From Treponema sp. (GTDB lineage Bacteria > Spirochaetota > Spirochaetia > Treponematales > Breznakiellaceae): DNA of 50,708 nt. Shown piece by piece: positions 43,168-50,708 of this stretch. Where the stretch lies: NCBI GenBank assembly GCA_009785215.1, contig WQWU01000011.1:1-50708 (forward strand), read 5' to 3'. Position 1 is the stretch's first letter. Every line of letters starts with the position of its first letter. The notes under the pieces were generated by a model. The model ran no database searches. It worked only from the letters and a program-made list of their open reading frames with translations, and was not told where the DNA came from. The position numbers were made by a program, and so were the translations under genes.

Positions 43168-44079
43168 GTGAAAACTTTTTCCATGCCGGTGTCCGGAACT
43201 AATTCCGGAACTGAAATACGCCCATGCGCTTTTTGCGGCGCCGCTGAAAGCGGCACTGCTGAAAGCAGTACTGCTGACAGCAGTACTGCTGTATTTAAAC
43301 CTGCACTATTGTGTGAAGGATTTTCTTTTGTCCGCTGCAAGTGCGGCCTTGTGCAAAGGAATCCTCAGCCGGATAAAGCGGAAATAGTTTTGCGTTACAG
43401 CAGTTTATACGGAAACGATTATCTTACTTACGAACTGGAAAATGAAATTCCCTATCTTAAACTGCAGCAGCTTGCTTTAAAAGACGTAAATTTTTTCTGT
43501 CTGGAAAAAAAACTATTAAAGGCGGCAGAGAACGCCGCGCCGCCGTCTTTTCTTGATATTGGGTGCGCAACTGGAATGCTTCTTGAGTATCTGCACGGCA
43601 GGGGCTGGAATGTAACTGGCGTAGAAATATCACCCTGTGCAGAATATGCAAAAAGAGAACGTAATTTAAATATTTATAATACTCCGCTTGAGGATATTGG
43701 TTTTTCTGCTGATAACTTTGATGTTGTGCATGCATCGCACTTAATAGAACACTTAAACGAACCTGCGTTTTTTTTAAAGGAAGTATACCGGATATTAAAA
43801 CCGGACGGAAATCTTTTTATTATTACTCCGAATATAAGCGGGTTTCAGGCGCGTTTATACGGCAATAACTGGCGCTCTGCAATTTTTGATCATCTTTATT
43901 TGTTTTCCAAAAGTTTATTAATAAAAATGTTAAAGGTTAACGGCTTTAAAGTTATCAGCTGCCGCACATGGGGCGGAATTGCCGCAGGTTTAGCGCCCAG
44001 TCCGGTAAAAAGAGCAGTTGATTTTTCGGCAAAACTGTTTGGCTGCGGCGATGTAATGATAATCCGCGCCCGCAAATAA
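43168..44079 (+). CDS. SAM-dependent methyltransferase with N-terminal zinc-ribbon-like motif
   Basis: 303 residues from a GTG directly after the previous stop; an ATG at 43183 is the alternative, and no ribosome site is seen for either. N-terminal cysteines (PCAFC near residue 16, RCKC near 54) may form a zinc ribbon. The class I methyltransferase core follows: FLDIGCATGMLLEYLHGRGWNVTGVEIS, then DVVHASHLIEHLNEP and VYRILKPDGNLFIITPN. It resembles the methyltransferases of polysaccharide or methylated-sugar pathways, but the substrate is unknown. Between the cysteine pairs is an in-frame 15-bp tandem repeat encoding AESGT-AESST-ADSST. It ends 2 bp before the convergent Bat operon. Confidence 0.85.
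   Translation: MKTFSMPVSGTNSGTEIRPCAFCGAAESGTAESSTADSSTAVFKPALLCEGFSFVRCKCGLVQRNPQPDKAEIVLRYSSLYGNDYLTYELENEIPYLKLQQLALKDVNFFCLEKKLLKAAENAAPPSFLDIGCATGMLLEYLHGRGWNVTGVEISPCAEYAKRERNLNIYNTPLEDIGFSADNFDVVHASHLIEHLNEPAFFLKEVYRILKPDGNLFIITPNISGFQARLYGNNWRSAIFDHLYLFSKSLLIKMLKVNGFKVISCRTWGGIAAGLAPSPVKRAVDFSAKLFGCGDVMIIRARK
43240..43290. repeat. Three tandem 15-bp hairpin units, in frame
   Basis: GCCGCT-GAA-AGCGGC (43240-43254), ACTGCT-GAA-AGCAGT (43255-43269), ACTGCT-GAC-AGCAGT (43270-43284), then ACTGCT. Each unit is a perfect 6-3-6 hairpin of five codons. The same unit type occurs in the NtrY-like gene at 19817-19846. Confidence 0.95.
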
Positions 44080-44081
44080 AG

Positions 44082-44531
44082 TTATTGGGGTTTTTGGGTT
44101 ACTGTTATGTTTAATGCGGGAATCTCGTAATTTGTGTTTTCGTGAAAAAGAATGCGGGCGGGAAAAGTAATAGAACCCGCAGCCAGCGGAATCAGCGTAA
44201 GTTTCAGCAAAATGCCGCTTTCCCTTTCCTGCGCCGATACTGGAAGCGATGTTAAAAGAACGCCGCGCGGTACCTCCGGTTTAAAAAATGAAGGAGGCGG
44301 CATCCGTGTAATTTGGCTGTTTGTACGCAGGATTAAAGTTATTCTGTCTCCAGGCGCGGCAGCTGGCGGCCTTTCCCAAAAAAGTAAAGGTTTAAAAACA
44401 ACAGGTTCTGTGTTTTCTGTTTCAGTATCTATAACTGGCTGATTCCCCGGCGTTATCATAGGGTAATTCTGCGCAGATAAACCAAGTATCATAAATAAAA
44501 TCAAAATAATAAATAATAAAAGTTTTTTCAT
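44082..44531 (-). CDS. Small exported protein, end of the Bat operon
   Basis: 149 residues. Signal peptide (LLLFIILILFMILGLSAQ). The mature part is beta-rich with a pattern like BatD/DUF11-type Ig domains: VFKPLLFWERPPAAAPGDRITLILRTNSQI, then GILLKLTLIPLAAGSITFPARILFHENTNYEIPALNITV. No membrane anchor after the signal. It follows the BatB-like gene by 1 bp and is the last gene of the operon. It may be a split or shortened BatD-like component; certainty is moderate. Confidence 0.68.
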   Translation of the reverse strand: MKKLLLFIILILFMILGLSAQNYPMITPGNQPVIDTETENTEPVVFKPLLFWERPPAAAPGDRITLILRTNSQITRMPPPSFFKPEVPRGVLLTSLPVSAQERESGILLKLTLIPLAAGSITFPARILFHENTNYEIPALNITVTQKPQ

Positions 44532-44532
44532 A

Positions 44533-45969
44533 TTAATAATCCGGCCCTAAATGAGGTTCTTCCGGCGCCCATTCACGGCTCCTCCATAATTGCTGTTCTT
44601 CCTGTTTTAAATATTCAAAAAGAATTTCTCTTTGTTCCTGCTGGCCTTCTGTACGGTTATCGGTTTTTGATTCCATAGAAATTGACATAATGCTTAATTC
44701 CAGATTTCGTTTTGCATCCAGCCTTTTGGGATCCATCCTTAACGCTTCTCTGAAAGAGTTAACAGCAGATTCGTAATCACCTTCTTCAAAAAATATTATG
44801 CCGGAATTATAGTGATTCCTGTATCTTAATTCGCGGTGTTCATTATTGTGAAAATTTTCCAAAAGGTTCTGAGAATCGCCGTAACGCTGTAATGCAATCT
44901 CTCCCATATCAAGGAGGTAGTATGTCAGCCCAAGTCCGTACTCTGCATACGGGGCTGCATCTTTATGATTCAATGCCTTATGATACGGAACGAGCGCATC
45001 GTCGAACCTGCCAAGAGAACTTAAATAATTTGCCTCCAAAAGAAGCAGTTTGCCTTCTGTGCATGAGGAAAAAAGGGAAACAAATAATAAAACCGAAACA
45101 AGCGGCAGAATACGGAACTGCTTTGTTGATTGACGCGTAACAAATTTTGAAATACAGAAAGAAATAAGCGCAAGTATTACAAAAAGCGGACGGCGCTGAA
45201 CAGGTTCCTGTTTGCCTTTTCCCGGCTCTGCATTCTGCGAAATTGATAAAAGAAAAACAGAAAGGTCTCTTACTGCATCATCGCGGTTTCCGTCAATATA
45301 GATGCCGTTTGTTCTTTCCGCTGCAGCTTTCATAACAGCGGATTCTCTTTTGCTGATTGCAGACGGCGAGTCCGGATCATTTGCATTGGTAAGTATTCTT
45401 TGTCCTTCATCGCTGCCGACAGCGATAGTACAGACAATAATTCCTTCCCTAACGCACCGGTTAACCGCGTTTCTGAAAATGCCGGAATGTGATTCTCCGT
45501 CAGAAATCAATATAATTACTTTTCTTGCAGGGGATGTTTCCTGAAAAGCTCCGGCGGCAGCGTCAACAAGAGCTTCCAGATTTGTGCTTCTTCCGGACAT
45601 GGAAAGAGCATCTATAGATTCCAGAAAAATTAAAGCCGCTTCGCTGTCATACGTTAGGGGAACAGTTAAAGAACCTCTGCCTCTTCCAATTGCCGCCGCA
45701 TAACGCGCACCGGGAACAGATATAATTGTCTCCCTTGCAATAAAAAGGCCGCGGTTCAGGCGCGATTGAACTCCTGCAGATGATGACGCATCACGAATGT
45801 CCATACTGCGCGAAACATCGACAGCAAAAACAACATCCAGGCCGCGGCGGAACTCTGCAGGCGCATAACCCATACCCCATTTTGGGCCAATAAGCCCAAT
45901 AACGGCAAATATCAAAAACAGATAAAAAAAGATGTTAGAAAGCAATAGTTTCTTTTTTAAAAAGTTCAT
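44533..45969 (-). CDS. batB: BatB-like VWA protein fused to a BatC-like TPR domain
   Basis: 478 residues. A membrane span at 10-28, a von Willebrand A domain with MIDAS motif DVSRSM (Asp51) and GRSTNLEALVD, then spans near 260-280 and 285-303. A C-terminal TPR part follows (VPYHKALNHKDAAPYAEYGLGLTYYLL, NSGIIFFEEGDYESAVNSFREALRMDP). In other bacteria BatB and the TPR protein BatC are separate genes; here they are one chain. Bat proteins form membrane complexes tied to stress tolerance. Its start overlaps the BatA stop by 4 bases. Confidence 0.88.
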   Translation of the reverse strand: MNFLKKKLLLSNIFFYLFLIFAVIGLIGPKWGMGYAPAEFRRGLDVVFAVDVSRSMDIRDASSSAGVQSRLNRGLFIARETIISVPGARYAAAIGRGRGSLTVPLTYDSEAALIFLESIDALSMSGRSTNLEALVDAAAGAFQETSPARKVIILISDGESHSGIFRNAVNRCVREGIIVCTIAVGSDEGQRILTNANDPDSPSAISKRESAVMKAAAERTNGIYIDGNRDDAVRDLSVFLLSISQNAEPGKGKQEPVQRRPLFVILALISFCISKFVTRQSTKQFRILPLVSVLLFVSLFSSCTEGKLLLLEANYLSSLGRFDDALVPYHKALNHKDAAPYAEYGLGLTYYLLDMGEIALQRYGDSQNLLENFHNNEHRELRYRNHYNSGIIFFEEGDYESAVNSFREALRMDPKRLDAKRNLELSIMSISMESKTDNRTEGQQEQREILFEYLKQEEQQLWRSREWAPEEPHLGPDY

Positions 45970-46964
45970 AACATTGCTCCCAGTATTTTCCGCCTTACAA
46001 ATCTTGTAATAACAAGCAAAAAAACAGCGGCGGCAAGAAACTGAAACGAAACAGGATGCAATCTGTTTATTATCCGCGTTCTTTGAATCGTAACTTCTGC
46101 ATCATCAAGCTGAGAGAAAGCGGCGGCAAATGTTTCTGCGCTTGGCGCATAAATAAAAGTTCCGGCTCCTGCCGCGGTTAATCTGCGCAGGCTTTCTGTA
46201 TCATAACGTGAATCAAAAATGCCTGTGTGGCGTATTTTTGTGAAAGGATCCGTGTAATCGATGGGAACTTCCCCTGCAGAACCTACCGCAATTACCCAAA
46301 ATGAAATACCCATTTCGCGTAACATATCTGCGGCAGTTTCCGGATGTATGGCTCCGGCATTATTTTCGCCGTCTGTAATAATTACCGCTATTTTCCGCTT
46401 TGCATTGGATTTGTCCAGATGATATGCGGCTACAGCAATGCCCATGCCGATAGCAGTAACGTCTCCAAGTTCGCCTAAACGCAGTTGTTCAAGCCGCAAT
46501 TCCAGCGCCTGCCTGTCTGAAGTCGGAGGAAGAAGAAGAACTGCATCTTCGCCGAATGCAACAAGCCCGATACTGTCCGATGGTCTTTTATGTGCAAACT
46601 CGGTAATTAATTTTCTGCCTGTGTCATAGCGGTTTTTGCCGTCCATGTCCAAAGCCGCCATGCTGGGGCTTATATCAAAAACAAACATAATATCGGCGCC
46701 CCTGTTTAAATAAACCATTTCTGAAATTTTTAATGAAGGGGAAGCGGCGCTGAAAAAAAGCATAAAGATACCGGTAATTTCCAAAAACACCAAAAGCCTT
46801 ACGATACCTTTTATTTGCGATGTTTTAAAAGGAACTCCTCCAGGGGCGCCAAGAGGGATAGCTGCAACAAAAGGATCTTTTAAACGGGAAAAAATTAAAA
46901 TACCAAGAGGAATTAAAATAAATGCTGATACAGCCAAAAAAGGATTATCAAAATTTATTATCAC
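45966..46964 (-). CDS. batA: BatA-like VWA membrane protein
   Basis: 332 residues. Two N-terminal spans (about 9-27 and 54-75), a VWA domain with MIDAS DISPSMAALD (Asp97), the threonine-containing GDVTAIGMGIA loop and ITDGENNAG, and a C-terminal span (about 305-323). It would face the periplasm and bind divalent metal through the MIDAS. It overlaps both neighbours by 4 bases, which argues for a tightly coupled complex with the BatB-TPR and BatD-like proteins. Confidence 0.9.
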   Translation of the reverse strand: MIINFDNPFLAVSAFILIPLGILIFSRLKDPFVAAIPLGAPGGVPFKTSQIKGIVRLLVFLEITGIFMLFFSAASPSLKISEMVYLNRGADIMFVFDISPSMAALDMDGKNRYDTGRKLITEFAHKRPSDSIGLVAFGEDAVLLLPPTSDRQALELRLEQLRLGELGDVTAIGMGIAVAAYHLDKSNAKRKIAVIITDGENNAGAIHPETAADMLREMGISFWVIAVGSAGEVPIDYTDPFTKIRHTGIFDSRYDTESLRRLTAAGAGTFIYAPSAETFAAAFSQLDDAEVTIQRTRIINRLHPVSFQFLAAAVFLLVITRFVRRKILGAML

Positions 46965-47872
46965 CTTGTTTTGTACTCCCTGTATTTATTTTCGGTAAAG
47001 AGCCTGAAATCTTCCAAAAGTTTTTGAATACATTGTATTTCTATAACTGCGCCGGAAAACCGCAATTCATCGCAGGTTTTAAAGAATTTTTCCAGAAATA
47101 CAGAATCATTGTTCTCGCCAGTAAATTCTCCAGCGAATTCGCTAGAGAATTCTCTAGCTGTCATTGAACGGCAGTTTTTTCCTGTTAATACAGAAAGGAA
47201 CTCTCTAAACTCGTCAGAAATCTTATCTAAAATTTCCCGCTTGTTTGTTCCTTTATTAAGCGCTTTTTGGAGCCGTTTTTCTGTATTAAGAACGGAAACA
47301 AAGAGCCTGTGCCGCTTCCATCTTTCTTTTAATTTCTGAAGAACGCTGCGTCCTTTTAAAATAAACCAAACAGTTAAAAGAATTATTAAAATTAAAAGAA
47401 TCAATAAACCGTATAGCATAACGGCAGTTCCCGGCATTGCAAGTACAGAAGCAGCGCCGCTAAGTACGTGCGCCCCAGCGGGCGCCCCAGCGGGCGCCCC
47501 AGCAGAGCTGCTGTTTATCAGCGAGTTTACGGAGATAATAAGACCAGCAAAATATTCGCCGCCAATTTCTATAACAGGAAATTCAAGGTTACCGGGAATA
47601 AACGGAGTAAACTCTATTATCAATCTGCTTCCTGTTACGCGCTTTTCCAGAATTATTCTATGAAAATCGATATTTGGGTCAGATGGAAATAACGATGAGT
47701 CCAGAGTTGTTAATATGATTGTGTCATTTTGCAGGGTGGCAGGCAATGTGATAATTAAAGAAGCAGGATCCCCGACATATATCTGACGCGGAATTAAATA
47801 TACTTCGGAACTTTGCGCATATAAAAAACTATTAAGGTTAAACAAAAAAAATAAAACAATAATATTTTTCAT
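46961..47872 (-). CDS. BatD-like exported membrane protein with in-frame repeats
   Basis: 303 residues from the ATG at 47872, which overlaps the DUF58 stop (ATGA); a start at 47980 would run into that gene. Signal peptide (NIIVLFFLFNLNSFLYAQ), a beta-rich Ig-like part, a span near 145-165 (LYGLLILLILIILLTVWFIL), and a cytoplasmic helical tail. Two repeat tracts interrupt it: AGAPAGAPAGA before the span (47471-47505) and REFSSEFAGEFTG in the tail (47120-47155). By position and build it is probably the BatD component. Confidence 0.75.
   Translation of the reverse strand: MKNIIVLFFLFNLNSFLYAQSSEVYLIPRQIYVGDPASLIITLPATLQNDTIILTTLDSSLFPSDPNIDFHRIILEKRVTGSRLIIEFTPFIPGNLEFPVIEIGGEYFAGLIISVNSLINSSSAGAPAGAPAGAHVLSGAASVLAMPGTAVMLYGLLILLILIILLTVWFILKGRSVLQKLKERWKRHRLFVSVLNTEKRLQKALNKGTNKREILDKISDEFREFLSVLTGKNCRSMTAREFSSEFAGEFTGENNDSVFLEKFFKTCDELRFSGAVIEIQCIQKLLEDFRLFTENKYREYKTR
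47120..47155. repeat. Three tandem 12-bp units, two of them perfect palindromes
   Basis: AGTAAATTCTCC (47120-47131), AGCGAATTCGCT (47132-47143) and AGAGAATTCTCT (47144-47155). The last two are perfect palindromes centred on GAATTC. Each unit is four whole codons on the minus strand (REFS, SEFA, GEFT). Confidence 0.92.
47471..47504. repeat. 12-bp GC-rich in-frame tandem repeat (CGCCCCAGCGGG)
   Basis: Two full copies (47471-47482, 47483-47494) and a partial third. It encodes Gly-Ala-Pro-Ala repeats in the BatD-like protein and contains the palindrome GGGCGCCC. GC content is far above the surroundings. Confidence 0.93.
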
Positions 47873-48786
47873 ATTTTTTTCCGGCTTCTGTATTGAATTA
47901 AACTTTTGCTGCCAAAGAATTTCATGAGCGCAGACGGAGCATCTGCTTCGGTAGAAATATCCAGATATGCCGCGCCGCATTTTTTACATTGAGCTTCCCA
48001 GTTTATGGAACGTTCTTCGTGCCATAAACTCCAGCTTTCTTTAAAAGACTTTAAACCTGCCGGCGCTTCCAAACGTACGCCTGTTTCTGGATCTTCCAGT
48101 GTTATTAAACCCGGGTACGGAAGCATCTGAGGACTTGAAATCCGCAAAGCAATACAGTCGTGTTTTCTGCAAAGGTATCCCATTTCCTGCTCCCAGTTTA
48201 CGCTGAAAAAATCCGAGATAACAACAACAAGCGAGCGTTTTTTTAAAAGCCGCTGTGCGCCTGTTAATGCAGCTATTATATTACTGCCGTGCGGGGATCT
48301 GCGCTGATTTACATTATTTTGATACTGAAGAGCAGCCATAACAAACGACATAATATGTTTGCGCCCCTTGCGCGGCGGAAAAACTTTTTCTATATCTCTG
48401 TCAAAAAATAAAGCGCCGGCCTGCTGTCCTGTATGTTCTGCAGAAAAAGCAATAAGCGATGCGGAAAAAAGAGCCTGTTCATAAGGACTTAAACCCTGCT
48501 GTGCAATATTCGTTCTGTGCATGGAAGGAGAAATATCAAGCAAAATCAAAATTGTTAATTCTCGTTCTTCGCGGTACATTTTTACAAACGGACTTCCAAA
48601 ACGCGCACTTGCATTCCAGTCTATCGATCTTATATCATCGCCGGGTTCATAGTGACGCGCTTCGTCAAACTCCATTCCCTGGCCTTTAAATATCGATCTA
48701 AAGTTTCCTGCAAGCATTTCTTCTGCAAGACCGCCCGAGACAATGGGAAGATTAATAATACCGCGCAATAAATCACTGGTTTCCAT
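47869..48786 (-). CDS. DUF58 protein (VWA-like) of the MoxR/Bat operon
   Basis: 305 residues. The DUF58 signature FDEARHYEPGDDIRSIDWNASAR (about 40-62) is followed by a VWA-like segment with LLDISPSM (Asp84) and VVVISDFFS. No membrane span, so it is cytoplasmic. DUF58 proteins accompany MoxR ATPases and are thought to be their partners or substrates. It begins 8 bp after the MoxR stop, and its stop overlaps the start of the BatD-like gene. Confidence 0.9.
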   Translation of the reverse strand: METSDLLRGIINLPIVSGGLAEEMLAGNFRSIFKGQGMEFDEARHYEPGDDIRSIDWNASARFGSPFVKMYREERELTILILLDISPSMHRTNIAQQGLSPYEQALFSASLIAFSAEHTGQQAGALFFDRDIEKVFPPRKGRKHIMSFVMAALQYQNNVNQRRSPHGSNIIAALTGAQRLLKKRSLVVVISDFFSVNWEQEMGYLCRKHDCIALRISSPQMLPYPGLITLEDPETGVRLEAPAGLKSFKESWSLWHEERSINWEAQCKKCGAAYLDISTEADAPSALMKFFGSKSLIQYRSRKKI

Positions 48787-48794
48787 TAAACTCT

Positions 48795-49805
48795 TTATGG
48801 AACGGGAACATGGCTGAGAATTCTTCCGATAACAGCATCCGCATCCATACCTTCGGCTTCTGCTTCGTAACTAAGTACGATCCTGTGCCTTAAAACGGGA
48901 AGCGCTGCTATTTTTACATCTTCCGGCGTTACAAAACTGCGGCCTTCGAACATTGTTAAAATTTTACAGCATCTGTAAAGGGCAATAGAAGCTCTTGGAG
49001 AAGCGCCGAATGACACGTAACGGTAAACGCCGTCTTTTGATTTTGCAGTTGGCCGTGTTGCCGTAACTATCGATACAATATATTTACTGATTCCTTCATC
49101 GATATGAATGGAATCTGCAATAGCTCGCATAAAAGTTAGATTTTCCATGTTTATTACAGGGGAGAGCGGTACCCTTCCGGGCGCCCTTCCGGGCGCACTA
49201 CCGCTGGACGAACCGGAGGACAAAGGCGGGCTATTTTTTACAATATCCAGTTCTTCTACAGGCTGAGGATAAACAACAAGAAGCTTCATTAAAAAGCGAT
49301 CAAGCTCTGCTTCCGGCAAAGAATAAGTACCTTCATGTTCAATTGGATTTTCTGTTGCAAGAACAAAAAACGGATCGGGAAGGGGATAACTTGTTTCTCC
49401 TATCGTAACCTGTTTTTCTTCCATTGCTTCAAATAGAGCAGCTTGTACTTTTGCAGGCGCACGGTTAATTTCATCTGCAAGAATAATATTTGCAAAAACA
49501 GGTCCGCGGCGGACAGAAAATCCCGCAGAAGGTTCCCAGATCATTGTTCCGGTTACGTCTGCAGGCAGAAGATCCGGAGTAAACTGAATTCTTTTAAAAT
49601 CCAGCGCAGTTATTTCTGCAAGACTTTTTACTGCAAGTGTTTTTGCCAGCCCGGGCACGCCTTCCAAAAGGATATGACCGCCGGCAACAAGCGAAGTGAG
49701 AAGACCGTCTATCATTTCTTTCTGACCGACAACCCGCTTTGCCATTTCACTTCTGCATTTGTTTATTAAAGCAGAACATCGATCCAGATCTTCTTTTTGA
49801 ATCAT
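48795..49805 (-). CDS. MoxR-family AAA+ ATPase
   Basis: 336 residues from the ATG at 49805 with AGGAG upstream; an earlier in-frame ATG at 49859 lies inside the previous gene. Walker A GVPGLAKT (49-56), Walker B ILADEINRA (Asp111, Glu112), sensor 1 VLATENPIE, and the C-terminal lid with PSPR-like GASPRAS. It is a chaperone-type ATPase acting with the DUF58 and VWA proteins. Between the core and lid is a low-complexity stretch (SSGSSSGSAPGRAPGRVPLS) encoded partly by a 12-bp tandem repeat, probably a tolerated linker insertion. Confidence 0.92.
   Translation of the reverse strand: MIQKEDLDRCSALINKCRSEMAKRVVGQKEMIDGLLTSLVAGGHILLEGVPGLAKTLAVKSLAEITALDFKRIQFTPDLLPADVTGTMIWEPSAGFSVRRGPVFANIILADEINRAPAKVQAALFEAMEEKQVTIGETSYPLPDPFFVLATENPIEHEGTYSLPEAELDRFLMKLLVVYPQPVEELDIVKNSPPLSSGSSSGSAPGRAPGRVPLSPVINMENLTFMRAIADSIHIDEGISKYIVSIVTATRPTAKSKDGVYRYVSFGASPRASIALYRCCKILTMFEGRSFVTPEDVKIAALPVLRHRIVLSYEAEAEGMDADAVIGRILSHVPVP
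49165..49205. repeat. 12-bp tandem repeat inside an inverted repeat, in the MoxR gene
   Basis: CCCTTCCGGGCG at 49172-49183 and 49184-49195. The flanks AGCGGTA (49165-49171) and TACCGCT (49199-49205) are inverted copies. It is in frame and encodes APGR repeats. Confidence 0.9.
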
Positions 49806-49812
49806 GATACTC

Positions 49813-50511
49813 CTAATAATAATCGTCTCTGGCGGCTTCCCGTCTATTGCCGATATCATCCAGATCGATATTCGGAGAAAGTAAAGTGCTCAAAAAATAC
49901 GGATCAAAAAGCGCTGCCAACTCTGCAGCCTGCGCACGCGTAAAGTACATGGTAATATTCGGACTGGTTCTGTTATTGTCTCTTGTGTTAGGATCGACAT
50001 GCTCTGCTTCTTTCTGGTTAATGGTAAAATAGGGCGCTCTGTCTTTAAAGGCGTAACCCAATTGAACATCCATGTTTGCCTGTGCTCTTATTGAAAACGC
50101 AAACGGCATCCATAATAAAAAACCTTCAACAACGCCGTACTTTTGCCTCGCTCTTCTTCCGACATTTCTGTTTAAATTACGCGCATCGTAGTCTTCGTTA
50201 TATTTTTGCAGAGCATGAATAAAACTCTGGCGTCCGGCTCTGCTCCAGCACTGATTATAAGTTACGAAACTCTGCCTGAACTGAAGAACAACAGCATCTT
50301 CTCTGGGGATATATGTTACTTTAATAGCTTCTTTTGTAAGCCCGCCCAGCGATAAAAATGTGTCAAACTGCAGTTCGATTTCACCGATTTCGATTTGCCT
50401 TAAGGTAAGATCGACAGTAAACGGCTCTTCTTTATACTTCCCGCCAGATTTGCATGCGAGAAGCAGCGTACAAAGAGCTGCAGCCAATAAAATTTTGATA
50501 ATTGTTTTCAT
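49813..50511 (-). CDS. Lipoprotein heading the MoxR/Bat operon
   Basis: 232 residues. Signal peptide with a lipobox-like LLLAC at about 16-20 (Cys20), so it is probably lipid-anchored. The mature part has a beta-rich start (EEPFTVDLTLRQIEIGEIELQFDTFLSLGGL) and helical middle (RQSFIHALQKYNEDYDARNL), with no family I recognise. Seven bp separate it from MoxR, so it is likely the first gene of the operon. No Shine-Dalgarno site is seen. On the minus strand a TTGACT lies upstream (50541-50546), with an AATATA about 5 bases before the ATG. Confidence 0.72.
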   Translation of the reverse strand: MKTIIKILLAAALCTLLLACKSGGKYKEEPFTVDLTLRQIEIGEIELQFDTFLSLGGLTKEAIKVTYIPREDAVVLQFRQSFVTYNQCWSRAGRQSFIHALQKYNEDYDARNLNRNVGRRARQKYGVVEGFLLWMPFAFSIRAQANMDVQLGYAFKDRAPYFTINQKEAEHVDPNTRDNNRTSPNITMYFTRAQAAELAALFDPYFLSTLLSPNIDLDDIGNRREAARDDYY

Positions 50512-50649
50512 GATCTTATATTGATGATTTTTTTTTTGTTAGTCAAGGCAGGCTGAGTATAGTGCATCCGCCAAAAAATTCATTTTGACTAAAGCGCCGC
50601 GCATATTCACGCCATATATAAGCAAATCTTTTTCTTAGGAGTTTTGCTT

Positions 50650-50708
50650 ATGAAAACTAACAGAAATTTTAAAGACAGCGTTTTCACCACACTGTTCTCT
50701 GACCCAGA
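50650..50708 (+). CDS. Start of an Rpn/PD-(D/E)XK transposase-like nuclease (cut by the window end)
   Basis: Only 19 full codons are visible. They read MKTNRNFKDSVFTTLFSDP, which matches the N-terminus of Rpn-family recombination-promoting nucleases (N.KDSVF..LFSD). An AGGAG site at 50637-50641 supports the start. These genes are numerous in gut treponemes. The remainder lies beyond the window. Confidence 0.75.
   Translation, partial: MKTNRNFKDSVFTTLFSDP

Noticed and set aside
47873..47980. Extended start of the BatD-like gene
   Set aside because: It overlaps the DUF58 coding end; the ATG at 47872 has an ATGA junction followed by a signal peptide.

Overview
The window reads as chromosomal DNA of a spirochaete, most likely a host-associated Treponema. 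The pointers are a UPF0164-type outer-membrane protein (a family typical of treponemes), HPr with HPr kinase plus stand-alone EIIA-like proteins and no visible sugar permease, a MoxR/DUF58/BatA/BatB cluster of the kind spirochaetes carry, a GH57 amylase-like enzyme beside a DUF4912 protein, dense chemotaxis and cyclic-di-GMP genes, and the start of an Rpn/PD-(D/E)XK transposase-like gene. The species is not determined. Coding density is high, and many neighbouring genes overlap by 1 to 4 bases.

Layout. Positions 1-2900 are an accessory patch: the 3' end of a group II intron, an ORF6N-domain gene, two tandem paralogous small membrane proteins facing an XRE regulator across a shared operator/promoter, and a HigBA-like toxin-antitoxin pair with its own palindromic operator. 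Positions 2918-15668 are a signalling island with near mirror symmetry: (HAD phosphatase)-hybrid kinase-HD-GYP regulator pointing left, two chemoreceptors in the middle, then an HD-GYP regulator and hybrid kinase pointing right. Positions 15628-21650 are a tight six-gene leftward operon: hprK, ptsH, an NtrY-like kinase, an NtrX-like sigma-54 activator, lexA and holA. Positions 21766-24767 hold serC, serA and a lytic transglycosylase. A leftward EIIA gene pair, a tRNA-Lys(TTT) and an unusual structured intergenic region follow.

Positions 26032-33967 hold a large sensor-type SpoIIE/PP2C phosphatase with an Asp-box ectodomain and its operon partner, a long secreted repeat-rich protein. Positions 34056-38311 hold the UPF0164 protein, GH57, DUF4912 and an RluA-type pseudouridine synthase. 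Positions 38382-44079 hold a transglutaminase-like secreted protein, a repeat-bearing intergenic region, an HTH-EIIA fusion, cdd, a beta-propeller-like protein, a degenerate M23-like protein and a SAM methyltransferase. Positions 44082-50511 are a seven-gene leftward Bat/MoxR operon. The final 59 bases begin an Rpn-family gene.

Two cross-cutting patterns stand out. First, several unrelated genes carry short tandem, palindromic repeats of 12 or 15 bp, inserted exactly in frame. One 15-bp unit recurs in both the NtrY-like kinase and the methyltransferase. Second, at least five genes lack a Shine-Dalgarno sequence and instead have a -10-like hexamer exactly six bases before the start codon, which suggests leaderless mRNAs. 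Both hprK and the EIIA gene are of this type.
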